Assembly: GCA_037113605.1 (NCBI GenBank)
Contig: CM073734.1
Span: 37,456,985 to 37,520,984, forward strand
Direction of reading: 5' to 3'
Source of the DNA: Calophaca sinica
Taxonomy: Eukaryota > Streptophyta > Magnoliopsida > Fabales > Fabaceae
Length of the DNA: 64,000 bases
How positions within the stretch are numbered: position 1 is the first letter of the stretch; each line of letters opens with the position of its first letter. Of the stretch, positions 1 to 11,156 are shown piece after piece. Made by a program: the position numbers and the translations under genes. The notes under the pieces were generated by a model. The model searched no databases and was not told the DNA's origin. It saw only the letters and a list, made by a program, of their open reading frames with translations.

Positions 1-485
1 TCTTCTTTTCTTGTCCAGAAAATACAACAAAAGGTTTCATTTTTGAAGGCTGCACAAGAAAGGAATTAAAAAAAAAAAAAGGAATCAATTACTGTCTAGT
101 TTTGCACTAAAAAAAGATAGCCAATTTTTTCCCCTTATAAAAAAAAATTCAAAAAAAAGGAGAAAGTGCAGACCCTTTCTTATTTTCTTGGACAAGTCCA
201 TTATGTGCTTCTCTTATCTTCATAGACAAACTCATATTTCTTCAATTCTGTTCTTATTTGCTTTTCTGCTTGCGAGATTGATTGTTTTCTTGTGTTGTTT
301 ATTTTTTACTCTCTAAAGAACTCAAAGAGAGCATATTAGTGGTAAAAGGCAAGAGAGTAACACTAGAGAAAAAGCCAACAATTGAGCGAAACACGAGTGT
401 ACACATAATTGAGTGATACACGTGAGAAGAGCGGTGAGGGCCTTTTCATTACTTGTTAGTTTTGTAAAATTGTTTTGGATTAAGC

Positions 486-2061
486 ATGGCAGATAAATTA
501 GAACTCCAATTGCAAAACTTTGCAAGACACATGGAGAAACTCTTCCAAGAACGTAGTAATATGTATCATGGGTATCTTGACAAGCTTGAGATGAGAAGTA
601 TGAAGAGACATAAGGATTCTGAAAAGAAAGAAAGCATAAGGAGAGTGAGCGAGAAAGAAAGTGTAGAGAATTTATGGAGGGTCCTGTGTATGAGAAGTAT
701 TTGATTAGAGAATTTTTGGAGGATCCGAGTATGTTAAGTATCATGAAGAAAAGAGGATGAGAAAAGAGGCCAGAAAACAAAAGAGGGCCTTGAAGAAAAA
801 TGAGACATCAGAGAAAGAGAGTGAAAAGAAAATTGAGGGCAGAAATAAAAAGAATAAGAATTATGAGGAAAAGAGACAAGAACTAGAGAGAAAAGAGAAT
901 GCTCAAGAGAGAAAAGAATGGGAAAACAAAGAGAAAAAATTGAGATCATTCTCCCAACACGATTGTACAAACTCTCTCATAATTTCTAACTCTAACCCTT
1001 TGTTTATCTTTGATGATTCTCTTGTGCAAGAACTTGAAGAAGTGTCTCCAAAGGAAGAATGGCAGCAAACTATTCAAGTGGAGGAAAAAGAGAAAATTGA
1101 GTGCCCAATTGAAAGTCTCTTGAAACAAGAGAGGAAGGTTAATGAATCAAAGGTGGTGCCTGAGGGGGATTGGTCAAGGTTCCTCAAAGGATGCTTGCAA
1201 GGAAACTATCGGTTTGAACCCTTGCATTTTTTTGTCTTCTACTACGTTCATTGATATATCTCTTGTTAAATTGTTTGAGAAGTCTCTTCCTCCTATGTTT
1301 GCTAGGTTTGCAAATTTACATGTTGAAATGCCTAACTTTTTCTATTCCCTTAAGCCTAGCTTGAGTGTTGAAACCATGAGGCATGAAGTGTTTAATCCAT
1401 CCTATTCTTCTAAACTTGATTTGAGAATTATGAGCCAAGACTTGAAAGAATTCTTTGATAAATGTGTTGTTGTGCTTTCTAATGCTAACTTGGTTCATGA
1501 CAACAATCTTGAAGAATGTGTTGGATTTCTTAAGAAACGTTTGTTTGCCAAGTTGGACACTTACTCTTTTGTTAAAAATAAGGTTAGCATTTTAAGGTTT
1601 CTTATGGGCACTAATTGTTTGCATGTGGAATTAATTGATGGTTACACTACCACATCTCTCCTCACTCTACCAAATTTTCCCAAACCTTTTATGCTTCCAT
1701 ATGATGCTCCTAAAGTGTTTGAAAGGGTTGTTTTGTCTCAAAAAGAATCATCCTTAGTTTTTGATAAGAAGAATATCCGTAAGGCCCAACTTGCTTTGGA
1801 GCCTTTGCAAAGACAAAGTATTTTCTCTCTTGTCACCATGTCCAATCCAAGAAAGGTAAATTTGGTCCTTAATCTCAATTTCAAGAGGTACAACTTTCTC
1901 ATTACTTCTAAAATTCCTTTTCTTGAAAATGAACATGTTGGGTTGCTAAATGCAAAGAGTGGAATTGTGTTTCGCCTTACGGGTACATTTGGTGATTTCT
2001 CACAATTTCCATTTGACCCGGTGGGAAGGTTAACTTCTTCTTTCATGTCCTTGACTTGTAA
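486..2061 (+). pseudogene. Family A ORF, copy 1 (frame broken)
   Basis: Same gene as the intact copy at 4049-5620. The start ATG at 486 has a good context (AAGCATGG). It carries a 9-bp in-frame block (three residues, L-F-Q) after codon 18 that copies 2-8 lack. The frame is lost near 624 (one A missing in a short A run), again near 723 (one base of CCGG missing), around 946, and around 1173 where GGCCGAAGG is altered. Near 2020 a GGG is shortened to GG, so the frame runs past the normal stop to 2092. The region 1180-2010 stays open in one frame. Most breaks fall in homopolymers or CHG trinucleotides and may be sequence errors. Confidence 0.75.
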
Positions 2062-2114
2062 TTTTTCTTCATATAGGCTGTGTTGGAACTAAAATTTGAG
2101 GTCAAATTTCTTCC

Positions 2115-2127
2115 AAGAAGGAGGGGA
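2115..2127 (+). promoter_or_regulatory. Family A polypurine tract
   Basis: AAGAAGGAGGGGA directly abuts the LTR start. The preceding sequence (TTTGAGGTCAAATTTCTTCC) corresponds to the chromovirus 3' signature TCGAGGACGAA. The same tract precedes each later A LTR, in some copies with one G fewer. Confidence 0.85.
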
Positions 2128-3426
2128 TGATGAAGACCTGAAGTGCAAGGATGAAGAATCATTACATGGCATAAGTGAATCTATAATAAGAGGCGTGACA
2201 AGAAAACAAAGGAGGGCTGTACACTATTTGGCCCAAACTTATCTAGCTTATTTTTGTTTTAAATAAAGTCGTAATAAGCTCATGGGCTGCATGTTGCATT
2301 TTGCACTAAAGGCCCAAAGACATTTGTTTGAATTTTTGGATTTTAGTTGTTTGGTTTGAGTGTTTGTTTGCTATAATCTTTTTTGGATAAGAGTAGTAAA
2401 CAAATCAGCAGTATTTTTGTGTGTGAATAAATAGCACAACATTAAGGGTTCTTGGTGGTTACAAAAGCTAAGGAAGAAAGGCATTGAATTGGAAGACATG
2501 TGGGACCAAACTCTTCATTGTTGGCTAAGGAATCTTCCTAACAGCTATATTGAGAGCTTAATTGGCTAATATAGTGTGGAGAAGGTGGTGGACAGCTCCT
2601 GAAAGACAAATGAATGCACCAGACAAAGAAACAAATGCATTGAGTGCATTGTCTAGCTTTTATTGCTTGTCAGTTACAAATTGAAGAAGACAATGAAGCT
2701 AGCATTTAAAAAGTTGTCTAATGAATAATATAGCTGCTGCAATAATGCTCCAATTATTGTACACTTGAAGGCTAGTTGGTTACACATTGAATTAGACATT
2801 AAACTAGCAATTAGTAAGCTTTTTAGGAATAGAGAAAGCTGATACCTTTACCTTGTAATCTCTATATAATGGCAAGTTTCTAATGAGAAGGATCAGAATT
2901 TTGGATGAAAAAGCTTGTGTTTATCACAATTGAGAGACTTATGTTCTCTTGGGTTCTGGATTGAGCCATTTTTGAACTTATCAAGAAGCAAACCTTCTTG
3001 TGGCGTTCTTCACTCTGCTTATCAATTCCTTAGGGAATTGTGGCGCATCCATCCCTCATCTTTATCCATTTCTTTTTATTTTATTTGATAACAATTCTGT
3101 TTTAGAACAGCTTGTGCTATAATTTAGTTCGTCCATTTTCGCTTATTTAACTTCTGAATTTGCGAAAATGTTAAACTACAAAGTTGTTCATGACATCTTG
3201 AACTTCAATTTTGAGTCAAGAATCAATTAATTTGAATGCGAATTGAGTGAGAAATCGATGTTTGTATCTGACTGAATTTCTGGGCCTGAAACAACACATT
3301 AAATCTATTTGATTCTGCTTGTTTATTCTTGTCATGGCAATAAAAATGCATTGATAACTGAGTTTGGATTTCAACCAAAGATCGAATTTAACAAAATGAC
3401 TACCCACATCAAAGTGGTTGTCAACA
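2128..3426 (+). repeat. Family A LTR 1
   Basis: 1299 bp, TG...CA, preceded by purine tract 2115-2127 and followed by primer site 3429-3440. A TATA box (TATATAA) lies at 2873-2879 and AATAAA near 2263. It ends GTCAACA, a variant shared only with LTRs 2 and 3. It also carries the 'attagacatt' variant found in LTRs 1-4. Confidence 0.92.
3134..3170. other. Inverted repeat in family A LTR
   Basis: CATTTTCGC (3134-3142) and GCGAAAATG (3162-3170) form a perfect 9-bp stem with a 19-nt loop. It lies in a block of about 260 bp (3106-3368) that family B LTRs lack. It is retained in most array copies, with one changed base in LTR 7 (near 24449). Confidence 0.7.
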
Positions 3427-3428
3427 TT

Positions 3429-3440
3429 TGGCATCAAAGC
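3429..3440 (+). promoter_or_regulatory. Family A primer-binding site (degenerate iMet type)
   Basis: TGGCATCAAAGC lies two bases after the LTR end. It differs at two positions from TGGTATCAGAGC, the usual plant initiator-Met tRNA site. The same site recurs at 6989, 10536, 14083, 17632, 21170, 24711, 28251, 31803, 35358 and 38915. Confidence 0.8.
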
Positions 3441-4048
3441 TATGGTTGAGGTCGAAATTCTACTTGCATTCATTTATTTATTTCAATTTCTGTTCACTTC
3501 TTCTTCTTCTTTCAATTCTGTCCAGTTTGGCATTTCTTTGAATTCGTGAGTTTGTCTAACTTATTTCTTCTTTTCTTGTCCAGAAAATACAACAAAAGGT
3601 TTCATTTTTGAAGGCTGCACAAGAAAGGAATTAAAAAAAAAAAAGGAATCAATTACTGTCTAGTTTTGCAAAAAAAAAAGATAGCCAATTTTTTCCCCTT
3701 ATAAAAAAAATTCAAAAAAAAGGAGAAAGTGCAGACCCTTTCTTATTTTCTTGGACAAGTCCATTATGTGCTTCTCTTATCTTCATAGACAAACTCATAT
3801 TTCTTCAATTCTGTTCTTATTTGCTTTTCTGCTTGCGAGATTGATTGTTTTCTTGTGTTGTTTATTTTTTACTCTCTAAAGAACTCAAAGAGAGCATATT
3901 AGTGGTAAAAGGCAAGAGAGTAACACTAGAGAAAAAGCCAACAATTGAGCGAAACACGAGTGTACACATAATTGAGTGATACACGTGAGAAGAGCGGTGA
4001 GGGCCTTTTCATTACTTGTTAGTTTTGTAAAATTGTTTTGGATTAAGC

Positions 4049-5620
4049 ATGGCAGATAAATTAGAACTCCAATTGCAAAACTTTGCAAGACACATGGAGA
4101 AAGAACGTAGTAATATGTATCATGGGTATCTTGACAAGCTTGAGATGAGAAGTATGAAGAGACATAAGGATTCTGAAAAAGAAAGAAAGCATAAGGAGAG
4201 TGAACGAGAAAGAAAGTGTAGAGAATTTATGGAGGGTCCTGTGTATGAGAAGTATTTGATTAGAGAATTTTTGGAGGATCCGGAGTATGTTAAGTATCAT
4301 GAAGAAAAGAGGATGAGAAAAGAGGCCAGAAAACAAAAGAGGGCCTTGAAGAAAAATGAGACATCAGAGAAAGAGAGTGAAAAGAAAATTGAGGGCAGAA
4401 ATAAAAAGAATAAGAATTATGAGGAAAAGAGTCAAGAACTAGAGAGAAAAGAGAATGCTCAAGAGAGAAAAGAATGGAAAAACAAAGAGAGAAAAATTGA
4501 GATCATTCTCCCAACACAAAGTACAAACTCTCTCATAATTTCTAACTCTAACCCTTTGTTTATCTTTGATGATTCTCTTGTGCAAGAACTTGAAGAAGTG
4601 TCTCCAAAGGAAGAATGGCAGCAAACTATTCAAGTGGAGGAAAAAGAGAAAATTGAGTGCCCAATTGAAAGTCTCTTGAAACAAGAGAGGAAGGTTAATG
4701 AATCAAAGGTGGTGCCTGAGGGTGATTGGCCGAAGGTTCCTCAAAAGGATGCTTGCAAGGAAACTATCGGTTTGAACCCTTGCATTTTTTTGTCTTCTAC
4801 TACGTTCATTGATATATCTCTTGTTAAATTGTTTGAGAAGTCTCTTCCTCCTATGTTTGCTAGGTTTGCAAATTTACATGTTGAAATGCCTAACTTTTTC
4901 TATTCCCTTAAGCCTAGCTTGAGTGTTGAAACCATGAGGCATGAAGTGTTTAATCCATCCTATTCTTCTAAACTTGATTTGAGAATTATGAGCCAAGACT
5001 TGAAAGAATTCTTTGATAAATGTGTTGTTGTGCTTTCTAATGCTAACTTGGTTCATGACAACAATCTTGAAGAATGTGTTGGATTTCTTAAGAAACGTTT
5101 GTTTGCCAAGTTGGACACTTACTCTTTTGTTAAAAATAAGGTTAGCATTTTAAGGTTTCTTATGGGCACTAATTGTTTGCATGTGGAATTAATTGATGGT
5201 TACACTACCACATCTCTCCTCACTCTACCAAATTTTCCCAAACCTTTTATGCTTCCATATGATGCTCCTAAAGTGTTTGAAAGGGTTGTTTTGTCTCAAA
5301 AAGAATCATCCTTAGTTTTTGATAAGAAGAATATCCGTAAGGCCCAACTTGCTTTGGAGCCTTTGCAAAGACAAAGTATTTTCTCTCTTGTCACCATGTC
5401 CAATCCAAGAAAGGTAAATTTGGTCCTTAATCTCAATTTCAAGAGGTACAACTTTCTCATTACTTCTAAAATTCCTTTTCTTGAAAATGAACATGTTGGG
5501 TTGCTAAATGCAAAGAGTGGAATTGTGTTTAGCCTCACGGGTACATTTGGTGATTTCTCACAATTTCCATTTGACCCGGGTGGGAAGGTTAACTTCTTCT
5601 TTCATGTCCTTGACTTGTAA
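4049..5620 (+). CDS. Family A ORF, copy 2: intact 523-aa protein of unknown function, possible retrotransposon accessory protein
   Basis: This is the only uninterrupted copy. The start at 4049 sits in the strong context AAGCATGG and is the first ATG of this frame after the leader. Residues 1-17 (MADKLELQLQNFARHME) could form an amphipathic helix. Residues 18-150 are very rich in K, E and R with almost no proline, which predicts a long charged coiled coil or disordered helix. Residues 150-240 are acidic and contain the EEVSPKE motif. Residues 245-523 look globular and end near FDPGG followed by a hydrophobic tail. I see no CCHC zinc knuckle, DTG/DSG protease motif, RT YxDD box or integrase residues. 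I do not recognise the family. The position where gag would lie, and the related ORF in element B, suggest a protein kept by a non-autonomous retrotransposon, for example for RNA binding or particle assembly. That role is inference. Confidence 0.7.
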   Translation: MADKLELQLQNFARHMEKERSNMYHGYLDKLEMRSMKRHKDSEKERKHKESERERKCREFMEGPVYEKYLIREFLEDPEYVKYHEEKRMRKEARKQKRALKKNETSEKESEKKIEGRNKKNKNYEEKSQELERKENAQERKEWKNKERKIEIILPTQSTNSLIISNSNPLFIFDDSLVQELEEVSPKEEWQQTIQVEEKEKIECPIESLLKQERKVNESKVVPEGDWPKVPQKDACKETIGLNPCIFLSSTTFIDISLVKLFEKSLPPMFARFANLHVEMPNFFYSLKPSLSVETMRHEVFNPSYSSKLDLRIMSQDLKEFFDKCVVVLSNANLVHDNNLEECVGFLKKRLFAKLDTYSFVKNKVSILRFLMGTNCLHVELIDGYTTTSLLTLPNFPKPFMLPYDAPKVFERVVLSQKESSLVFDKKNIRKAQLALEPLQRQSIFSLVTMSNPRKVNLVLNLNFKRYNFLITSKIPFLENEHVGLLNAKSGIVFSLTGTFGDFSQFPFDPGGKVNFFFHVLDL

Positions 5621-5687
5621 TTTTTTCTTCATATAGGCTGTGTTGGAACTAAAATTTGAGGTCAAATTTCTTCCAAGAAGGAGGGGA

Positions 5688-6986
5688 TGATGAAGACCTG
5701 AAGTGCAAGGATGAAGAATCATTACATGGCATAAGTGAATCTATAATAAGGGCGTGACAAGAAAACAAAGGAGGGGCTGTACACTATTTGGCCCAAACTT
5801 ATCTAGCTTATTTTTGTTTTAAATAAAGTCGTAATAAGCTCATGGGCTGCATGTTGCATTTTGCACTAAAGGCCCAAAGACATTTGTTTGAATTTTTGGA
5901 TTTTAGTTGTTTGGTTTGAGTGTTTGTTTGCTATAATCTTTTTTGGATAAGAGTAGTAAACAAATCAGCAGTATTTTTGTGTGTGAATAAATAGCACAAC
6001 ATTAAGGGTTCTTGGTGGTTACAAAAGCTAAGGAAGAAAGGCATTGAATTGGAAGACATGTGGGACCAAACTCTTCATTGTTGGCTAAGGAATCTTCCTA
6101 ACAGCTATATTGAGAGCTTAATTGGCTAATATAGTGTGGAGAAGGTGTTGGACAGCTTCCTAAAGACAAATGAATGCACCAGACAAAGAAACAAATGCAT
6201 TGAGTGCATTGTCTAGCTTTTATTGCTTGTCAGTTACAAATTGAAGAAGACAATGAAGCTAGCATTTAAAAAGTTGTCTAATGAATAATATAGCTGCTGC
6301 AATAATGCTCCAATTATTGTACACTTGAAGGCTAGTTGGTTACACATTGAATTAGACATTAAACTAGCAATTAGTAAGCTTTTTAGGAATAGAGAAAGCT
6401 GATACCTTTACCTTGTAATCTCTATATAATGGCAAGTTTCTAATGAGAAGGATCAGAATTTTGGATGAAAAAGCTTGTGTTTATCACAATTGAGAGACTT
6501 ATGTTCTCTTGGGTTCTGGATTGAGCCATTTTTGAACTTATCAAGAAGCAAACCTTCTTGTGGCGTTCTTCACTCTGCTTATCAATTCCTTAGGGAATTG
6601 TGGCGCATCCATCCCTCATCTTTATCCATTTCTTTTTATTTTATTTGATAACAATTCTGTTTTAGAACAGCTTGTGCTATAATTTAGTTCGTCCATTTTC
6701 GCTTATTTAACTTCTGAATTTGCGAAAATGTTAAACTACAAAGTTGTTCATGACATCTTGAACTTCAATTTTGAGTCAAGAATCAATTAATTTGAATGCG
6801 AATTGAGTGAGAAATCGATGTTTGTATCTGACTGAATTTCTGGGCCTGAAACAACACATTAAATCTATTTGATTCTGCTTGTTTATTCTTGTCATGGCAA
6901 TAAAAATGCATTGATAACTGAGTTTGGATTTCAACCAAAGATCGAATTTAACAAAATGACTACCCACATCAAAGTGGTTGTCAACA
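5688..6986 (+). repeat. Family A LTR 2
   Basis: 1299 bp, nearly identical to LTR 1, including the GTCAACA end. It follows the only copy with an unbroken ORF. The primer site of the next unit starts at 6989. Confidence 0.92.
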
Positions 6987-7608
6987 TTTGGCATCAAAGC
7001 TATGGTTGAGGTCGAAATTCTACTTGCATTCATTTATTTATTTCAATTTCTGTTCACTTCTTCTTCTTCTTTCAATTCTGTCCAGTTTGGCATTTCTTTG
7101 AATTCGTGAGTTTGTCTAACTTATTTCTTCTTTTCTTGTCCAGAAAATACAACAAAAGGTTTCATTTTTGAAGGCTGCACAAGAAAGGAATTAAAAAAAA
7201 AAAGGAATCAATTACTGTCTAGTTTTGCAAAAAAAAAAGATAGCCAATTTTTTCCCCTTATAAAAAAAATTCAAAAAAAAGGAGAAAGTGCAGACCCTTT
7301 CTTATTTTCTTGGACAAGTCCATTATGTGCTTCTCTTATCTTCATAGACAAACTCATATTTCTTCAATTACATTTCTTATTTGCTTTTACCTTGCGAGAT
7401 TGATTGTTTTCTTGTGTTGTTTATTTTTTACTCTCTAAAGAACTCAAAGAGAGCATATTAGTGGTAAAAGGCAAGAGAGTAACACTAGAGAAAAAGCCAA
7501 CAATTGAGCGAAACACGACTGTACACATAATTGAGTGGTACACGGGAGAAGAAGCGGTGAGGGCCTTTTCATTACTTGTTAGTTTTGTAAAATTGTTTTG
7601 GATTAAGC

Positions 7609-9176
7609 ATGGCAGATAAATTAGAACTCCAATTGCAAAACTTTGCAAGACACATGGAGAAAGAACGTAGTAATATGTATCATGGGTATCTTGACAAGCT
7701 TGAGATGAGAAGTATGAAGAGACATAAGGATTCTGAAAAAGAAAGAAAGCATAAGGAGAGTGAACGAGAAAGAAAGTGTAGAGAATTTATGGAGGGTCCT
7801 GTGTATGAGAAGTATTTGATTAGAGAATTTTTGGAGGATCCGGAGTATGTTAAGTATCATGAAGAAAAGAGGATGAGAAAAGAGGCCAGAAAACAAAAGA
7901 GGGCCTTGAAGAAAAATGAGACATCAGAGAAAGAGAGTGAAAAGAAAATTGAGGGCAGAAATAAAAAGAATAAGAATTATGAGGAAAAGAGTCAAGAACT
8001 AGAGAGAAAAGAGAATGCTCAAGAGAGAAAAGAATGGAAAAACAAAGAGAAAAAAATTGAGATCATTCTCCCAACACGATTGTACAAACTCTCTCATAAT
8101 TTCTAACTCTAACCCTTTGTTTATCTTTGATGATTCTCTTGTGCAAGAACTTGAAGAAGTGTCTCCAAAGGAAGAATGGCAGCAAACTATTCAAGTGGAG
8201 GAAAAAGAAAATTGAGTGCCCAATTGAAAGTCTCTTGAAACAAGAGAGGAAGGTTAATGAATCAAAGGTGGTGCCTGAGGGTGATTGGCGAAGGTTCCTC
8301 AAAGGATGCTTGCAAGGAAACTATCGGTTTGAACCCTTGCATTTTTTGTCTTCTACTACGTTCATTGATATATCTCTTGTTAAATTGTTTGAGAAGTCTC
8401 TTCCTCCTATGTTTGCTAGGTTTGCAAATTTACATGTTGAAATGCCTAACTTTTTCTATTCCCTTAAGCCTAGCTTGAGTGTTGAAACCATGAGGCATGA
8501 AGTGTTTAATCCATCCTATTCTTCTAAACTTGATTTGAGAATTATGAGCCAAGACTTGAAAGAATTCTTTGATAAATGTGTTGTTGTGCTTTCTAATGCT
8601 AACTTGGTTCATGACAACAATCTTGAAGAATGTGTTGGATTTCTTAAGAATCGTTTGTTTGCCAAGTTGGACACTTACTCTTTTGTTAAAAATAAGGTTA
8701 GCATTTTAAGGTTTCTTATGGGCACTAATTGTTTGCATGTGGAATTAATTGATGGTTACACTACCACATCTCTCCTCACTCTACCAAATTTTCCCAAACC
8801 TTTTATGCTTCCATATGATGCTCCTAAAGTGTTTGAAAGGGTTGTTTTGTCTCAAAAAGAATCATCCTTAGTTTTTGATAAGAAGAATATCCGTAAGGCC
8901 CAACTTGCTTTGGAGCCTTTGCAAAGACAAAGTATTTTCTCTCTTGTCACCATGTCCAATCCAAGAAAGGTAAATTTGGTCCTTAATCTCAATTTCAAGA
9001 GGTACAACTTTCTCATTACTTCTAAAATTCCTTTTCTTGAAAATGAACATGTTGGGTTGCTAAATGCAAAGAGTGGAATTGTGTTTAAGCCTCTGGGGTA
9101 CATTTGGTGATTTCTCACAATTTCCATTTGACCGGGTGGGAAGGTTAACTTCTTCTTTCATGTCCTTGACTTGTAA
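7609..9176 (+). pseudogene. Family A ORF, copy 3 (frame broken)
   Basis: The first 150 or so codons match copy 2. The frame shifts near 8048-8078, where an A run is longer and CACAAAGTAC reads CACGATTGTAC, giving a stop at 8106. The AGAG of AAAGAGAAAATT is shortened near 8207, and GGCCGAAGG is GGCGAAGG near 8289. A long open stretch runs from about 8313 to 9085 in the core frame. It stops at 9110 after a change at CCTCTGGGG. The normal stop would be at 9174-9176. Confidence 0.72.
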
Positions 9177-9242
9177 TTTTTCTTCATATAGGCTGTGTTG
9201 GAACTAAAATTTGAGGTCAAATTTCTTCCAAGAAGGAGGGGA

Positions 9243-10533
9243 TGATGAAGACCTAAAGTGCAAGGATGAAGAATCATTACATGGCATAAGTGAATCTATA
9301 ATAAGGCGTGACAAGAAAACAAAGGAGGGCTGTACACTATTTGGCCCAAACTTATCTAGCTTATTTTTGTTTTAAATAAAGTCGTAATAAGCTCATGGGC
9401 TGCATGTTGCATTTTGCACTAAAGGCCCAAAGACATTTGTTTGAATTTTTGGATTTTAGTTGTTTGGTTTGAGTGTTTGGTTGGTATAATCTTTTGGATA
9501 AGTGTAGAAACGAAATCAGCAGTATTTTGTGTGTGAATAAATAGCACAACATTAAGGGTTCTTGGTGGTTACAAAAGCTAAGGAAGAAAGGCATTGAATT
9601 GGAAGACATGTGGGACCAAACTCTTCATTGTTGGCTAAGGAATCTTCCTAACAGCTATATTGAGAGCTTAATTGGCTAATATAGTGTGGAGAAGGTGTTG
9701 GACAGCTCCCTAAAGACAAATGAATGCACCAGACAAAGAAACAAATGCATTGAGTGCATTGTCTAGCTTTTATTGCTTGTCAGTTACAAATTGAAGAAGA
9801 CAATGAAGCTAGCATTTAAAAAGTTGTCTAATGAATAATATAGCTGCTGCAATAATGCTCCAATTATTGTACACTTGAAGGCTAGTTGGTTACACATTGA
9901 ATTAGACATTAAACTAGCAATTAGTAAGCTTTTTAGGAATAGAGAAAGCTGATACCTTTACCTTGTAATCTCTATATAATGGCAAGTTTCTAATGAGAAG
10001 GATCAGAATTTTGGATGAAAAAGCTTGTGTTTATCACAATTGAGAGACTTATGTTCTCTTGGGTTCTGGATTGAGCCATTTTGAACTTATCAAGAAGCAA
10101 ACCTTCTTGTGGCGTTCTTCACTCTGCTTATCAATTCCTTAGGGAATTGTGGCGCATCCATCCCTCATCTTTATCCATTTCTTTTTATTTTATTTGATAA
10201 CAATTCTGTTTTAGAACAGCTTGTGCTATAATTTAGTTCGTCCATTTTCGCTTATTTAACTTCTGAATTTGCGAAAATGTTAAACTAAAGTAGTTCATGA
10301 CATCTTGAACTTCAATTTTGAGTCAAGAATCAATTAATTTGAATGCGAATTGAGTGAGAAATCGATGTTTGTATCTGACTGAATTTCTGGGCCTGAAACA
10401 ACACATTAAATCTATTTGATTCTGCTTGTTTATTCTTGTCATGGCAATAAAAATGCATTGATAACTGAGTTTGGATTTCAACCAAAGATCGAATTTAACA
10501 AAATGACTACCCACATCAAAGTGGTTGTCAACA
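9243..10533 (+). repeat. Family A LTR 3
   Basis: 1291 bp, the last LTR with the GTCAACA end. It has a short local cluster of changes around 9478-9530 (ggttggtataat, gtgtagaaacg) not seen in its neighbours. Next primer site at 10536. Confidence 0.92.
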
Positions 10534-11156
10534 TTTGGCATCAAAGCTATGGTTGAGGTCGAAATTCTACTTGCATTCATTTATTTATTTCAATTTCTGT
10601 TCACTTCTTCTTCTTCTTTCAATTCTGTCCAGTTTGGCATTTCTTTGAATTCGTGAGTTTGTCTAACTTATTTCTTCTTTTCTTGTCCAGAAAATACAAC
10701 AAAGGTTTCATTTTTGAAGGCTGCACAAGAAAGGAATTAAAAAAAAAAAAGGAATCAATTACTGTCTAGTTTTGCAAAAAAAAAAGATAGCCAATTTTTT
10801 CCCCTTATAAAAAAAATTCAAAAAAAAGGAGAAAGTGCAGACCCTTTCTTATTTTCTTGGACAAGTCCATTATGTGCTTTTCTTATCTTCATAGACAAAC
10901 TCATATTTCTTCAATTACATTTCTTATTTGCTTTTACCTTGCGAGATTGATTGTTTTCTTGTGTTGTTTATTTTTTACTCTCTAAAGAACTCAAAGAGAG
11001 CATATTAGTGGTAAAAGGCAAGAGAGTAACACTAGAGAAAAAGCCAACAATTGAAGCGAAACACGAGTGTACACATAATTGAGTGATACACGTGAGAAGA
11101 AGCGGTGAGGGCCTTTTCATTACTTGTTAGTTTTGTAAAATTGTTTTGGATTAAGC

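Noticed and set aside
61..970. Minus-strand ORFs rich in F, L and S that resemble membrane proteins (for example 322-780, 4061-4336, 14481-15188)
   Set aside because: They are the reverse reading of the K/E-rich coding strand, which always yields F/L/S-rich frames. They recur only because the DNA repeats.
2128..3426. Cassandra-type 5S RNA promoter within the LTR
   Set aside because: No 5S-like box A, intermediate element or box C stretch was seen.
3216..3473. Minus-strand 85-residue ORF repeated in almost every A LTR
   Set aside because: It lies across the LTR end and primer site, has no domain, and its recurrence is explained by LTR copying.
3546..3584. Possible intron: GTGAGT followed by a pyrimidine tract and CAG in the A leader
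   Set aside because: The distance is under 40 bp, too short for a plant intron. It may still act as an acceptor for an unseen donor.
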